DNA of 64,000 nt from Anaerolineales bacterium UBA2395 (GTDB taxonomy: Bacteria; Chloroflexota; Anaerolineae; Anaerolineales; Villigracilaceae). The stretch lies in assembly GCA_002343775.1 (NCBI GenBank), contig DDSH01000023.1, positions 1-64,000 on the forward strand, read 5' to 3'. Below, in pieces: positions 51,639-60,742 of this stretch (within the stretch, counting starts at the first letter, position 1; each line of letters begins with the position of its first letter). A program made the position numbers and the translations under genes. The notes beneath the pieces are model-generated. The model made no database searches. It was not told the DNA's origin and was given only the letters and a program-made list of their open reading frames with translations.

Positions 51639-52939
51639 TGAACGGACAAAAAGAACGCCTGATGGTTTTGGATATGCTCGCCGAGGGCAAGATCACCGCC
51701 GATGAAGCCGAGCAACTCTTCAAGGCGATGGAAGAAGAAACCCAGAAAACAACTGCGGACGAAACCCCCGCTTCAGACTCAGCCGAATGGGTTCCCGGTC
51801 TATCGCATTTATCCAATCTGTCAGGTTTATCGTCCCTCTCTTTGCTTTCGAACCTGTCTTCGCTTTCCCCGCTCTCCCCAGCCGACCCGGAAAGCCCGCG
51901 CAATGCCCGCACCCGAGACCTGCTTGGCGCGCTCAAAGAAGCCGGCATCGACCACGTCACCATGAGTGACCTGCAGGAGATGAAGATCCACAATCTCAGC
52001 GCCGACTACGTCCGTGAAATGCGCGGACTGGGCGTTCAGCCTGACGGCATCGGAGAGTGGATTCACCTGCGCATCCACGAGATCTCCCCGCGCTACGTGC
52101 GTGACCTGCGCGATGTGGGCGTGACCGACCTCGACGTGGAAGAACTCGTGGACCTATACCTGCAAGGCGTCTCTGCCAAATTTATCGGAGGGTTGCGTGA
52201 ACTTGGCATTCAAGACCTCGACATTGACGAGATCAAAGAACTGAACAATCACGACATCTCGCCGAAATTCATTGCTGAAATGCGCAGCCTCGGCTTCAAA
52301 GACCTGGATGTGGACGAATTGGTGGAACTCGCCAATCACGATGTATCGCCGCGTTTCGTGGCGGAATTACGCGACCTCGGTCTGAAAGAATTGGACGTGG
52401 ATGAACTGGTGGAACTTGCCAATCACGATGTTTCGCCGAAATTCATCGCCGAATTGCGCGCCCTCGGCTTTGACGGGTTCGATGTGGACGATCTGGTGGA
52501 ACTCGCCAATCACGATGTCAAACCGGAACTTATCGCCGCCATGCGCGATCTGGGCTTCAAAGACCTCTCTGTAGACGAGTATGTTGACCTTGTCAACCAG
52601 GGTGTTTCGGTCCATTACGTGCGCTCGATGGTGGAAGCCGGGCTGAAAGGTTTGAGCGTGGACGATCTCGAGGAACTGAAGATCCATAACGTCAGCCCCA
52701 AGTTCGTGCGCGAAGTGCTGGACATGGGCTTCAAAGGGGTGGATGTGGAACACCTGGTGGAACTCAGCATTCACCATGTCACGCCACGTTTTATCCGTGA
52801 TGTGCGCGAAAAACTGGGCGAAGACCTCACGCTCGAGCAGATCCTCGATATCCGCTTGCACGGCATCGACGAAGACTTGATGGAGGCGTTGCAATCTGCG
52901 GGGGTGAAGATCAAGAAGAACGTCAGGATCCGTTCCTGA
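51638..52939 (+). CDS. SHOCT-like protein with 29-residue helical repeats
   Basis: A 433-residue protein. The N-terminus (ERLMVLDMLAEGKITADEAEQLFKAM) is the same SHOCT-like hairpin as at the end of the DUF2089 protein. After a Ser/Leu-rich linker come about eleven tandem units of 29 residues of the form SPKFIAEMRSLGFKDLDVDE followed by LVELANHDV. These resemble repeats found beside BlaR1-type and other bacterial stress proteins. The N-terminal hairpin shared with its neighbour suggests that the two bind each other. Confidence 0.85.
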   Translation: MNGQKERLMVLDMLAEGKITADEAEQLFKAMEEETQKTTADETPASDSAEWVPGLSHLSNLSGLSSLSLLSNLSSLSPLSPADPESPRNARTRDLLGALKEAGIDHVTMSDLQEMKIHNLSADYVREMRGLGVQPDGIGEWIHLRIHEISPRYVRDLRDVGVTDLDVEELVDLYLQGVSAKFIGGLRELGIQDLDIDEIKELNNHDISPKFIAEMRSLGFKDLDVDELVELANHDVSPRFVAELRDLGLKELDVDELVELANHDVSPKFIAELRALGFDGFDVDDLVELANHDVKPELIAAMRDLGFKDLSVDEYVDLVNQGVSVHYVRSMVEAGLKGLSVDDLEELKIHNVSPKFVREVLDMGFKGVDVEHLVELSIHHVTPRFIRDVREKLGEDLTLEQILDIRLHGIDEDLMEALQSAGVKIKKNVRIRS

Positions 52940-52945
52940 GAGATG

Positions 52946-52982
52946 AAACAACCGCCCCGAAGAAAGAGGCGGTTGTTTTTTT
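52946..52982. terminator. Bidirectional-type terminator
   Basis: AAACAACCGCC and GGCGGTTGTTT pair across a short loop, with a T run on the plus strand. It separates convergent genes. Confidence 0.85.
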
Positions 52983-53024
52983 AATCCGGTTCGTGAGGTT
53001 GGAGGAGACGGGCAGCGGGATTCT

Positions 53025-53702
53025 TTAGGCTGGCTGCGACTCTTCTGACAAGGAATTCGCGGTCGGCATTGCCCAGAGGGATGCGAGGATGACGATACCG
53101 CCGACCGGGATGAGCAGTGCCAGTAACCACCATGCGCTGTAGTTGGCATCACGCAGGCGGCGGGCGCCGACCGCCAGAAAGGGCAGCAGGATGGCGATGA
53201 GGAAGATGCTGCCGGCGGTTTCGCTGATGTAGGTGAATGCCGAGGTGAGGAGAAGCACAAAGAGGGCAAACCACCAGAATTCGGGGCGCGAGGCGCGACC
53301 GGTAAAATCTGCAAATTTGACGAAGCACACGCGGAGGGATTCCTGAAAGGTCATGGGTTCTGCGCGGTCGGGCGGGGTGACGGGTGTGGACTTGTTCATT
53401 TCTTTCTCCTTGCCGATTCGAGTAACGGCTTCTTGGAAGGTGGATGTAGCCCAGTTCCATGGACTGGACCCGCCGCCATTTTCGCTGCCTTCGCCCGCGC
53501 CCGCAACTGTGGATTGCCTCAAGTGCAGCACCAGTTCCATGCGTGAGCTGACCCGATACTTGGCGTAGATGTTCTTCAGGTGGAATTCGACGGTGCGTTC
53601 GGCAATACCGAGCGCGTGGGCGATCATCTTGTTGCTTTTGCCTGCCAGTAAAAGATCGACCACGTCCTGTTCGCGTTTACTGAGTGGATGTGAAGGTGTC
53701 AT
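53025..53702 (-). CDS. LuxR-type HTH fused to a DUF805 membrane domain
   Basis: A 225-residue protein. Residues 7-62 (LSKREQDVVDLLLAGKSNKMIAHALGIAERTVEFHLKNIYAKY) form a LuxR/NarL helix-turn-helix. After a linker, from about 117, comes a DUF805 domain (FADFTGRASRPEFWWFALFVLLL and ARRLRDANYSAWWLL) with about three or four membrane helices. This fits a membrane-tethered DNA-binding regulator. Alternatively, ATG near residue 101 (MNKSTPVTPPDRAEP), which has AAGGAGAAAG upstream, could start a separate DUF805 protein. A broken second copy of the HTH lies upstream. Confidence 0.8.
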   Translation of the reverse strand: MTPSHPLSKREQDVVDLLLAGKSNKMIAHALGIAERTVEFHLKNIYAKYRVSSRMELVLHLRQSTVAGAGEGSENGGGSSPWNWATSTFQEAVTRIGKEKEMNKSTPVTPPDRAEPMTFQESLRVCFVKFADFTGRASRPEFWWFALFVLLLTSAFTYISETAGSIFLIAILLPFLAVGARRLRDANYSAWWLLALLIPVGGIVILASLWAMPTANSLSEESQPA

Positions 53703-53754
53703 ATTGGTTTCCTTTCCAAGGGTGGTTCTATTATATATAGAAAGACACTGTAAA

Positions 53755-53925
53755 AAACCCAGCCCGCAACTGTGGATTCCCGCAGGCGCAGCGCCAGTTC
53801 CATTCTGGAGTTGACCTGATACTTGGCGTAGATGTTCTTCAGGTGGAATTCGACGGTGCGTTCGGCAATGCCGAGCGCGTGGGCGATCATCTTGTTGCTT
53901 TTGCCTGCCAGTAAATAGAAAGATA
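53755..53925 (-). pseudogene. Partial duplicate of the LuxR-type HTH
   Basis: The minus strand reads LLAGKSNKMIAHALGIAERT through NIYAKYQVNSRMELALRLR, almost identical to the neighbouring gene but lacking the N-terminus and the DUF805 part. Similar ATAGAAAGA-CTGTAAA stretches flank both sides, consistent with tandem duplication and deletion. Confidence 0.8.
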
Positions 53926-53936
53926 TTGTAAATATA

Positions 53937-53972
53937 AAAGAGACAGTCACCTGCGAAGTGACTGTCTCTTTT
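53937..53972. terminator. Bidirectional terminator
   Basis: AAAAGAGACAGTCAC and GTGACTGTCTCTTTT form a perfect 15-base stem with a 6-7-base loop. It lies after the DUF4177-like gene on the minus strand. Confidence 0.88.
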
Positions 53973-53984
53973 GTGTTGACCTTA

Positions 53985-54218
53985 TTAATTACTCGGTCTC
54001 TTGAAAATGAGTCGCAAGGTGTCCCCAACCTCTCCCATGGGGCTCGTCCCAACCAGTTCCCAGCCTTCCTGTCCAGATTGGTTTAGAAAGTCGGTCAGGG
54101 TTGGTCTGCCTGCATAGGTGGTGACAAAACCTCTCAGCGCAGTGCCTATCACAGCGCCATTTACTTCAACAACCTCGTTGTTTTCAGCGAGTGCATACAA
54201 ATATTCCCAGTTCTTCAT
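53985..54218 (-). CDS. DUF4177-like small protein
   Basis: A 77-residue protein with the layout of the family: an opening strand WEYLYAL, a helix with LTDFLNQSGQEGWELVG, and a closing strand LRLIFKRP. Function of the family is unknown. It stands 38 bases after the mutase gene and may be co-transcribed with it. Confidence 0.75.
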   Translation of the reverse strand: MKNWEYLYALAENNEVVEVNGAVIGTALRGFVTTYAGRPTLTDFLNQSGQEGWELVGTSPMGEVGDTLRLIFKRPSN

Positions 54219-54256
54219 GTTCTTAGTTCTTTACCATTTCCTTTATGATATTTTTA

Positions 54257-55909
54257 CTAGAATCCTTCCGCCACGTACTCGCCCCATATTCCTCGCAACG
54301 TATTGCAAACCTCGCCGAGGGTCATGTCATTCTCCACACATTCGATGAAGAGCGGCATCAGGTTCTCCGTCCCTTGTGCGGCGGCGATCAAACGTCCGCG
54401 CAATCGCTCCACTTTTCCCTGATCTCTATTCTCTCGTAACTTCTTCAACTTCTCGCGCTGACCCAACTCGATGGACGTATCCACCTTCAAACGCTCCAGG
54501 GTAAGAGCGTCATCGGTGGTGAATTGATTGACACCCACGATCACTTGTTCCTTCTTCTCGATGGCTTGCTGCGCCGCGTACGCCGCGTTCTGAATTTCGT
54601 TTTGCATATAACCGCGTTCGATGGCTTGCATCGCCCCACCCATCTCATCGATCTTGGCGATGTACTCCTGCGCGCCTTTCTCGATCTCATCGGTCAGGTG
54701 TTCGATCAGATACGAACCCGCCAGCGGATCGATGGAGTCCGCCACGCCCGATTCGTATGCAATGATCTGCTGGGTGCGCAGCGCCACCCGGACCGATTTC
54801 TCGGTCGGCAGCCACAAGGCTTCATCCATGCTGTTGGTGTGCAGGCTCTGCGTCCCGCCGAGCACGGCAGACAACGCCTGAATGGTCACACGCACGACGT
54901 TATTCTCCGGCTGCTGTGCCGTGAGCGTCGAGCCTGCCGTCTGGGTATGGAAACGCAACTGCCATGAAGACGGCTTCTGTGCCTTGAAACGTTCGCGCAT
55001 GATCCTTGCCCATAAGCGTCTTGCCGCGCGGAACTTCGCCACTTCTTCGAGGAAATTATTGTGCGCATTGAAAAAGAACGAGAGTTGACCGGCGAAATCG
55101 TCCACGTTCAAACCCGCCTTGAGCGCGGCTTCCACGTAGGCAATGCCGTTCGCAAGCGTGAACGCCACTTCCTGAGACGAGGTCGAACCCGCTTCGCGGA
55201 TGTGATAGCCCGAAATGGAGATCGTATTCCAGAACGGGACTTCCTTGGAACAGAACTGGAAAATGTCTGTGATCAACCGCATCGAAGGCTGCGGCGGGAA
55301 GATGTACGTCCCGCGCGCCACGTATTCCTTCAAGATGTCGTTCTGGATCGTGCCGCGCAGCTGCTTCATGTCCGCGCCCTGGCGTTTCGCCACGGCAATA
55401 TACATCGCCAGCAGCACTCCCGCGGGCGCATTGATGGTCATGGACGTGGAAACTTTTTCCAAAGGGATCTGGTCGAACAACTGCTCCATATCTTTGATGG
55501 AAGAGATCGAAACGCCCACTTTGCCCACTTCGCCTTGCGCGATCGGGTCGTCGGCGTCGTAGCCGATCTGTGTCGGCAGGTCGAACGCCACGCTCAAGCC
55601 GGTCTGTCCCTGCCCGAGCAGATAGCGATACCGCTTATTCGATTCTTCCGCCGTGGAAAAGCCCGCATACTGCCGCATCGTCCAAAAGCGCGAGCGGTAC
55701 ATCGTCGGCTGTACTCCGCGTGTAAAGGGATATTCTCCGGGGAATCCTAATTTTGATTCGTATTCCTTGTCATCGTTCTTGGGCAGCGCCACACGCGGGA
55801 CCTCGATCCCTGCGCTCGTTTCAAAGCGTTCCCTGCGCTCCTTGAACTTATCCAACGACTTCTTGAGTGTATTTTCCTGCCACTTTTTGTATTGTTCTTG
55901 AATGGTCAT
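54257..55909 (-). CDS. Methylmalonyl-CoA mutase, catalytic (alpha/large N-terminal) chain
   Basis: ATG 55909 follows AAGGA; an upstream in-frame ATG exists at 55927. About 550 residues form the substrate-binding TIM-barrel part: FPFTRG-type block EYPFTRGVQPTMYRSRFWTMRQYAGF, LSVAFDLPTQIGYD, STSMTINAPAG, TAGSTLTAQQPENN, and GGTQSLHTNSMDEAL. The protein lacks the C-terminal cobalamin-binding domain, which must be a separate small subunit elsewhere. It interconverts methylmalonyl-CoA and succinyl-CoA with adenosylcobalamin. Related acyl-CoA mutases (ethylmalonyl- or isobutyryl-CoA type) cannot be fully excluded. Confidence 0.92.
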   Translation of the reverse strand: MTIQEQYKKWQENTLKKSLDKFKERRERFETSAGIEVPRVALPKNDDKEYESKLGFPGEYPFTRGVQPTMYRSRFWTMRQYAGFSTAEESNKRYRYLLGQGQTGLSVAFDLPTQIGYDADDPIAQGEVGKVGVSISSIKDMEQLFDQIPLEKVSTSMTINAPAGVLLAMYIAVAKRQGADMKQLRGTIQNDILKEYVARGTYIFPPQPSMRLITDIFQFCSKEVPFWNTISISGYHIREAGSTSSQEVAFTLANGIAYVEAALKAGLNVDDFAGQLSFFFNAHNNFLEEVAKFRAARRLWARIMRERFKAQKPSSWQLRFHTQTAGSTLTAQQPENNVVRVTIQALSAVLGGTQSLHTNSMDEALWLPTEKSVRVALRTQQIIAYESGVADSIDPLAGSYLIEHLTDEIEKGAQEYIAKIDEMGGAMQAIERGYMQNEIQNAAYAAQQAIEKKEQVIVGVNQFTTDDALTLERLKVDTSIELGQREKLKKLRENRDQGKVERLRGRLIAAAQGTENLMPLFIECVENDMTLGEVCNTLRGIWGEYVAEGF

Positions 55910-56067
55910 TTTAATGTCCTTATGCACAAGCGATTGCGCGAGTGATTCCTTGGCTTTCCAAGTATAAATGCAATTCCCGGTGACAGGAATTGGACAAATA
56001 CAGGATGATTAATAGACGAAAGTCACATGCCGGAATCGAATGAAAATGCTACACTTTTTTCATAAGG

Positions 56068-56139
56068 CCCTGAAGGTTTCATTTATGTAAAGGGTTTCTC
56101 GTCACATGGGTGGCGGGGAGGGCAGGGAAACCTTTAGGG
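56068..56139. repeat. Inverted repeat in the leader of the TM/zinc-ribbon gene
   Basis: CCCTGAAGGTTTC (56068-56080) and GAAACCTTTAGGG (56127-56139) pair with one mismatch around a 46-base loop. It precedes the ribosome site at 56155 and may be a dispersed repeat or a structured leader. Confidence 0.55.
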
Positions 56140-56170
56140 TCCCTTTTTAATTAAGGAGCGACGATTCAAC

Positions 56171-56569
56171 ATGGGTAACAAAACCTTCCTGTACGTCGGT
56201 GCGGGGATATTGCTTTTGATCGGTCTGTGTCTCTTCGGATATGGGATTTTGAATATTATCGGCTCCACGTCGGCGCAGGGCAGCGCCTCATGGCTTGGGT
56301 TTGGAATTGGTTTCGCCGTCGTGGGCGGACTCTTCCTCGGCGGCGGCATCCTGCTCATTGTCCGCGCAGCAGCCAAAGGTCCGGCCGGAGGCGACAATAT
56401 CACCTACAAGATCGATCTGCCCGGTCAGACGAAAGTCGAACAGATGAAGTGTCGCAACTGCGGCGGCAGCCTCAAAGCGGATAACGTCAAGATGATCGCG
56501 GGTGCGCCGACGGTGGAATGCCCGTTCTGCGGCACGGCATACCAACTGACGGAAGAACCGAAGTGGTAA
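56171..56569 (+). CDS. Membrane protein with C-terminal zinc ribbon
   Basis: A 132-residue protein. Two hydrophobic helices (FLYVGAGILLLIGLCLFGYGIL and GFGIGFAVVGGLFLGGGILLIV) are followed by a cytosolic zinc ribbon with CRNCGG and CPFCGTAY. AAGGAG lies upstream of ATG 56171. It is first in the operon that leads to the DUF2207 and radical SAM genes, 44 bases before the former. Confidence 0.8.
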   Translation: MGNKTFLYVGAGILLLIGLCLFGYGILNIIGSTSAQGSASWLGFGIGFAVVGGLFLGGGILLIVRAAAKGPAGGDNITYKIDLPGQTKVEQMKCRNCGGSLKADNVKMIAGAPTVECPFCGTAYQLTEEPKW

Positions 56570-56613
56570 GACGGCTCGTGGTTTTGAATTGACGATTTGC
56601 GATTGGAGATTTC

Positions 56614-58278
56614 ATGACGAGAGGATTTCTCATCAGCTTGGTGATCGTTGCGCTTGCGCTGGGGGCGGTCACACACGTTTTTGCGCAAGACCTTCCTTAT
56701 TTATTTGAAGTTAACCAGACCGTTGTGCATGTCTATTGGCAATCGGATGGCACAATGGATGTGGAGTACAACTGGGTCTTTACCAACCTGCCCAACTCGC
56801 ATCCCATCGACTTCGTGGATGTGGGCACGCCCAACTTCACGTTTTCCGCTTCGGAGGTGCGCGCCGATGTGGATGGGGTTCCTGTCAGTGTGTCGACCTC
56901 TGACTACGCCGGGAGCGGTTCGGGTGTTGCGGTTGTGATGGGCAACAAGACCATTCCTGCCGGTGGTACGGGAATCGTGCGTGTTTTTATCCCCGGTCTT
57001 CGGAATGTTCTATATGCAGATTCGCAGGATGAGGCATACGCCAGCGCCGTCTTTGCGCCGACCTGGTTCGGGTCGGAATATGTGACCGGCGTCACGGATT
57101 ACACCGTGGTCTATCACCTGCCGCCCGGTGTGCAGCCTGATGAGCCGCGCTGGCATAACGCCCCGAGTGAGTTCCCGTCTGAGCCGCAGACCGGCTTTGA
57201 TGCGAATGGCAACATCACCTATACCTGGTATTCACCCAACGCAGATTCGTCCAGTTATTACGGCTTTGGCGCTTCGTTCCCGCGTGCGTACGTCCCGGCA
57301 GAGGCGATCTACGTCCCGCCGCCCGCTCCGCTGATCGACGAAGATACATTGGGGATGATCCTTTTCTTCTGTTGTTTTGGTTTTATCTTTTTGGGCATTC
57401 CCACGTTGACCGCCATTGGCAACCGCAGGCGCAAACTGCAATACCTGCCGCCGAAGATCTCCATCGAAGGGCATGGCATCAAACGCGGGCTGACCGCCGT
57501 CGAAGCGGCGCTTTTGCTGGAACAGCCGCTCGATAAAGTAATGACGATGATCCTGTTCGGCTTGCTCAAGAAAGACGTCGCCAGCGTGGTCAAACGCGAA
57601 CCGTTGGAGATCCGGGCGGTCGAGCCGTTGCCGGAAAAACTCCATGCCTATGAAAAAGATTTCCTGACCGCATTCAAGGAAAAACCGGGCAGGGAACGCC
57701 AGAAAGCCTTGCAGGATATGATGGTGCGGCTGGTGAAGACCCTTTCTGAAAAACTAAAAGGGTTTAGCCGCAAGGAGACCGTGGCGTACTACAAGTCCAT
57801 TACCGAAAAGGCTTGGGCGATGGTCGAGGCGGCGGAAACGCCCGAAGTTAAAAGTCAGAAATTCGACGAGGCGCTCGAATGGACCATGCTGGACAAGGAT
57901 TACGATGACCGCACGCGCCGCGTCTTTCGCGGACCGGTCTTCGTCCCGACCTGGTGGGGGCGCTACGACCCGACATTTCGCCCCGCTTCGACGGGAGGAA
58001 CCGCAACGCCTACATTCAATATGCCTTCCTCCACACCGACTCCATCCACAGCGCTGCCCGGCGCAGACTTCGCCGCCCAAATGGTGACGGGCGTGCAGAC
58101 CTTCTCGCAAAAAGTGGTCGGCAATATCAACACCTTTACCGAACGAGTGACGAACACCACCAATCCAATGCCGAAGACCTCCTCCTCTGGTTCACGCGGC
58201 GGACGAAGCGGTGGCGGCTGTGCCTGTGCTTGTGCCTGTGCGGGCTGCGCCTGCGCCTGCGCGGGCGGCGGAAGATAG
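56614..58278 (+). CDS. DUF2207 membrane protein with a Cys-Ala tail
   Basis: A 554-residue protein with a signal peptide (ISLVIVALALGAVTHVFA), an extracytoplasmic DUF2207 beta domain (about 30-230), a membrane helix (LGMILFFCCFGFIFLGIPTLTAIG, about 247-270) and a cytosolic helical region. The C-terminus is a Gly/Ser stretch ending in a run of alternating Cys and Ala (seven cysteines in 15 residues, 58,219-58,263) and GGGR. DUF2207 proteins often have Gly-rich tails; the dense cysteine tail is striking, and a radical SAM gene follows within 60 bases. Confidence 0.85.
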   Translation: MTRGFLISLVIVALALGAVTHVFAQDLPYLFEVNQTVVHVYWQSDGTMDVEYNWVFTNLPNSHPIDFVDVGTPNFTFSASEVRADVDGVPVSVSTSDYAGSGSGVAVVMGNKTIPAGGTGIVRVFIPGLRNVLYADSQDEAYASAVFAPTWFGSEYVTGVTDYTVVYHLPPGVQPDEPRWHNAPSEFPSEPQTGFDANGNITYTWYSPNADSSSYYGFGASFPRAYVPAEAIYVPPPAPLIDEDTLGMILFFCCFGFIFLGIPTLTAIGNRRRKLQYLPPKISIEGHGIKRGLTAVEAALLLEQPLDKVMTMILFGLLKKDVASVVKREPLEIRAVEPLPEKLHAYEKDFLTAFKEKPGRERQKALQDMMVRLVKTLSEKLKGFSRKETVAYYKSITEKAWAMVEAAETPEVKSQKFDEALEWTMLDKDYDDRTRRVFRGPVFVPTWWGRYDPTFRPASTGGTATPTFNMPSSTPTPSTALPGADFAAQMVTGVQTFSQKVVGNINTFTERVTNTTNPMPKTSSSGSRGGRSGGGCACACACAGCACACAGGGR

Positions 58279-58332
58279 AACTTGAAAATTGATGGTAGTT
58301 GATTGATGGGTACATTGGTGTCTGAGGAAAAC

Positions 58333-59697
58333 ATGGCTTTATTAACGGAACTGTTCAATCGTCAATCGAAAATTGCAATGCCAAGATCAGGTCTATATCA
58401 TTACATCCGCCAGACCGAGCACGAGAAGTCGCGCATCCATTTGCGCATGGAGGAGGATGGTCATGGTACGTTGATCGTCAATGCCAACAGCGTCATGCAT
58501 TTGAATCCCACCGCTGCATTTATGGCATGGTTGATTTTGGAGGGAACGTCAGAAGAAGAAAGGGTAAAGGCGTTGCGTTCACGTTTTTCGGTGTCGCGAA
58601 AACAAGCCGAGTCTGATCTTTCTTCTTTCCTCTTTCAATTTGAAGAGTTGATCAGACCCGATGGTGCTTGTCCCATCCATGAACTTGAATTGGACACCAC
58701 CATGCCGTTCAGTTCACGCCCGTCTGCGCCCTACCGCATGGACCTGGCGCTGACCTATCGCTGCAACAACGATTGCGCCCACTGCTACAATGCCCGCGAA
58801 CGGAATTTCCCCGAACTTTCCACCGATGAATGGAAGCGCGCCATTGATGGACTTTGGGCTTTGGGTGTACCCCATATTGTTTTTACCGGCGGTGAAGCGA
58901 CGCTGCGCGACGACCTGCCCGAGCTCATCCAACATGCCGAAGCGAACGGACAGATCACCGGATTGAACACCAATGCCCGCCGGCTGATGGATATGAATTA
59001 CGTCAAAAAACTGGTGGGTGCCGGTCTCGACCATGTGCAAATCACGGTCGAATCGTGCGCGCCTGAGATCCACGATGATATGATGCGTGCCAAAGGCGCC
59101 TTCCGTCAAACGATTGCAGGGTTGAATAATGTCCTCAAGACGCGGCTGTACGTGATGACCAACACCACCATGTTGCGGACGAACGTCCATACCATTCCTG
59201 CCACGCTCGACTTTCTGGCAGATTTGGGCGTCCCGACCATAGGCTTGAACGCGCTCATCTACTCCGGGCAGGGGCTGACCGTCGGCACCGGCTTGGACGA
59301 AAGCGAACTACAGCCCATCCTCGATACCGCCGTCCAGAAGACTGCCGCACGTGGTCAAAAACTCATCTGGTACACGCCGACCCAATACTGCAAATTCGAC
59401 CCGACAGCGCACAACCTCGGTGTGAAGGGCTGCACTGCCTCGTTGTACAGCATGTGCATCGAATCGAACGGCAACGTCTTGCCGTGTCAGTCCTACTATC
59501 ATCCGCTCGGAAACTTCCTGAACGACTCATGGGATTCGATCTGGAATCATAATCTGTCTGTTCAGTTGCGCGAGCGGCAGAACCTGCCTTTCAAGTGCGA
59601 GACCTGCCCTGTTGTGGCGGAATGCGGCGGAGGCTGTCCGCTGCAATTTGAGAACCATCGCCTTGAAAATGGAGTTGGTTTACCTGTGCTACACTAA
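58333..59697 (+). CDS. PqqD-domain/radical SAM/SPASM peptide-modifying enzyme
   Basis: ATG 58333 follows GAGG; the frame opens at TTG 58303. The 454-residue protein has an N-terminal PqqD-like precursor-binding domain (about 33-108), a radical SAM domain with C144-x3-C148-x2-C151 (TYRCNNDCAHCYN) and the FTGGEAT block at 184-190, and a SPASM domain with C367, C375, C385, C422, C425, C431 and C435 for auxiliary iron-sulphur clusters. Such enzymes form crosslinks in peptides or proteins, or decarboxylate them. It probably acts on a product of this operon; the Cys-Ala tail encoded upstream is a candidate. Confidence 0.9.
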   Translation: MALLTELFNRQSKIAMPRSGLYHYIRQTEHEKSRIHLRMEEDGHGTLIVNANSVMHLNPTAAFMAWLILEGTSEEERVKALRSRFSVSRKQAESDLSSFLFQFEELIRPDGACPIHELELDTTMPFSSRPSAPYRMDLALTYRCNNDCAHCYNARERNFPELSTDEWKRAIDGLWALGVPHIVFTGGEATLRDDLPELIQHAEANGQITGLNTNARRLMDMNYVKKLVGAGLDHVQITVESCAPEIHDDMMRAKGAFRQTIAGLNNVLKTRLYVMTNTTMLRTNVHTIPATLDFLADLGVPTIGLNALIYSGQGLTVGTGLDESELQPILDTAVQKTAARGQKLIWYTPTQYCKFDPTAHNLGVKGCTASLYSMCIESNGNVLPCQSYYHPLGNFLNDSWDSIWNHNLSVQLRERQNLPFKCETCPVVAECGGGCPLQFENHRLENGVGLPVLH

Positions 59698-59725
59698 AGT
59701 ATCTCATTACTTTAGGATTATTCAC

Positions 59726-60733
59726 ATGGAAATCTGTTACTTGATCGCGTTCCCTGATTCGGCAGAGGGCAAGGCTCCGTCGCATGAACAATTCACGGGT
59801 CTGAAAGATGCGCCCTACTTCAAACCCGTGGATATTGACCTTGTCACTCTCGGCGAGGAGACGGTAGTTGTCGAGGGCTATGCTGTCGCCGTCACCCGCC
59901 AGCGCTATGACGACCAGGTGCAAATGGTCGAATGCCGGTATGATCTCGAAGACCCGTTCGATGCCTCGGTGCTGAAGAACCGATTGAAAATCCAAAATGC
60001 CTTGCAAAGTCGGTACGTTCCGGAAGTCCACCGTCAAAGCGGCATGTACGAAGAATACGGCATTCTGCTGGTGCAGCACACCAAGCCGTCGCCGGACAAA
60101 TGGCTGCATAAGAACGCCACATCCATTGCCGCCTTTATCCGCTCGCAGCGCGACACGTTCGATAAGGTGGAGATCGAAGAGATTCTGCAGGCGCGTGTCC
60201 ACTACTCGGCAGCCGAAATGACCGTGGTGGACTGGGAAGGCGCGGTCATCATTGCCCCGAACGCCGATTACCAGTCTGATATTGCATTATTGAAGATCGG
60301 CAATTATCAACTTTTGCGTTACCGCATGCTGGACCAGACCATCGAAGACATGCTGGACAAGATCCGGGACACATTCTTTGGCACTAAAAAACGCCCGCGT
60401 CCCACCCGCGGACTCATTCGCCAGATCGCTGAACACAAACTCGAGATCATGCTCGATTTCGAACGCGCCGAACAGAACATGCTTTTAATCGGCGACTGGT
60501 ACACCGCCGACCTGTACGAAGCCATCCATGAACAGCTCTACCTCAAGGATTGGAAAGAAAACGTCAAGAACAAACTGGACAACCTTGAGAACATCGTCGA
60601 AACCATCAAGGATAATTTCTCGCTATCGTGGGAAGGTCTGATGGAACGAGCCGAACTCATTGGCTGGGTGGTTCTGTTGATCGGCTACCTCTACCTCTTC
60701 TTCGTTCAAGACCTCGCAAAAGCGGGACCATAG
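59726..60733 (+). CDS. Hypothetical membrane-anchored protein between the two radical SAM-type genes
   Basis: ATG 59726 (MEICYLIAFPDS) is preceded by AGGA; the longer frame from 59612 overlaps the radical SAM gene. The 335-residue protein is mostly soluble, mixed alpha/beta, with long helices near the end (EIMLDFERAEQNMLLIGDWYTADLYEAIHEQLY and a coiled-coil-like segment) and a C-terminal membrane helix (LIGWVVLLIGYLYLFFV). The arrangement recalls RMD1/DUF155-type proteins, but I would not assign it firmly. It lies 28 bases after the radical SAM gene and nine bases before the pseudo-enzyme gene. Confidence 0.7.
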   Translation: MEICYLIAFPDSAEGKAPSHEQFTGLKDAPYFKPVDIDLVTLGEETVVVEGYAVAVTRQRYDDQVQMVECRYDLEDPFDASVLKNRLKIQNALQSRYVPEVHRQSGMYEEYGILLVQHTKPSPDKWLHKNATSIAAFIRSQRDTFDKVEIEEILQARVHYSAAEMTVVDWEGAVIIAPNADYQSDIALLKIGNYQLLRYRMLDQTIEDMLDKIRDTFFGTKKRPRPTRGLIRQIAEHKLEIMLDFERAEQNMLLIGDWYTADLYEAIHEQLYLKDWKENVKNKLDNLENIVETIKDNFSLSWEGLMERAELIGWVVLLIGYLYLFFVQDLAKAGP

Positions 60734-60742
60734 GAGAACCTC

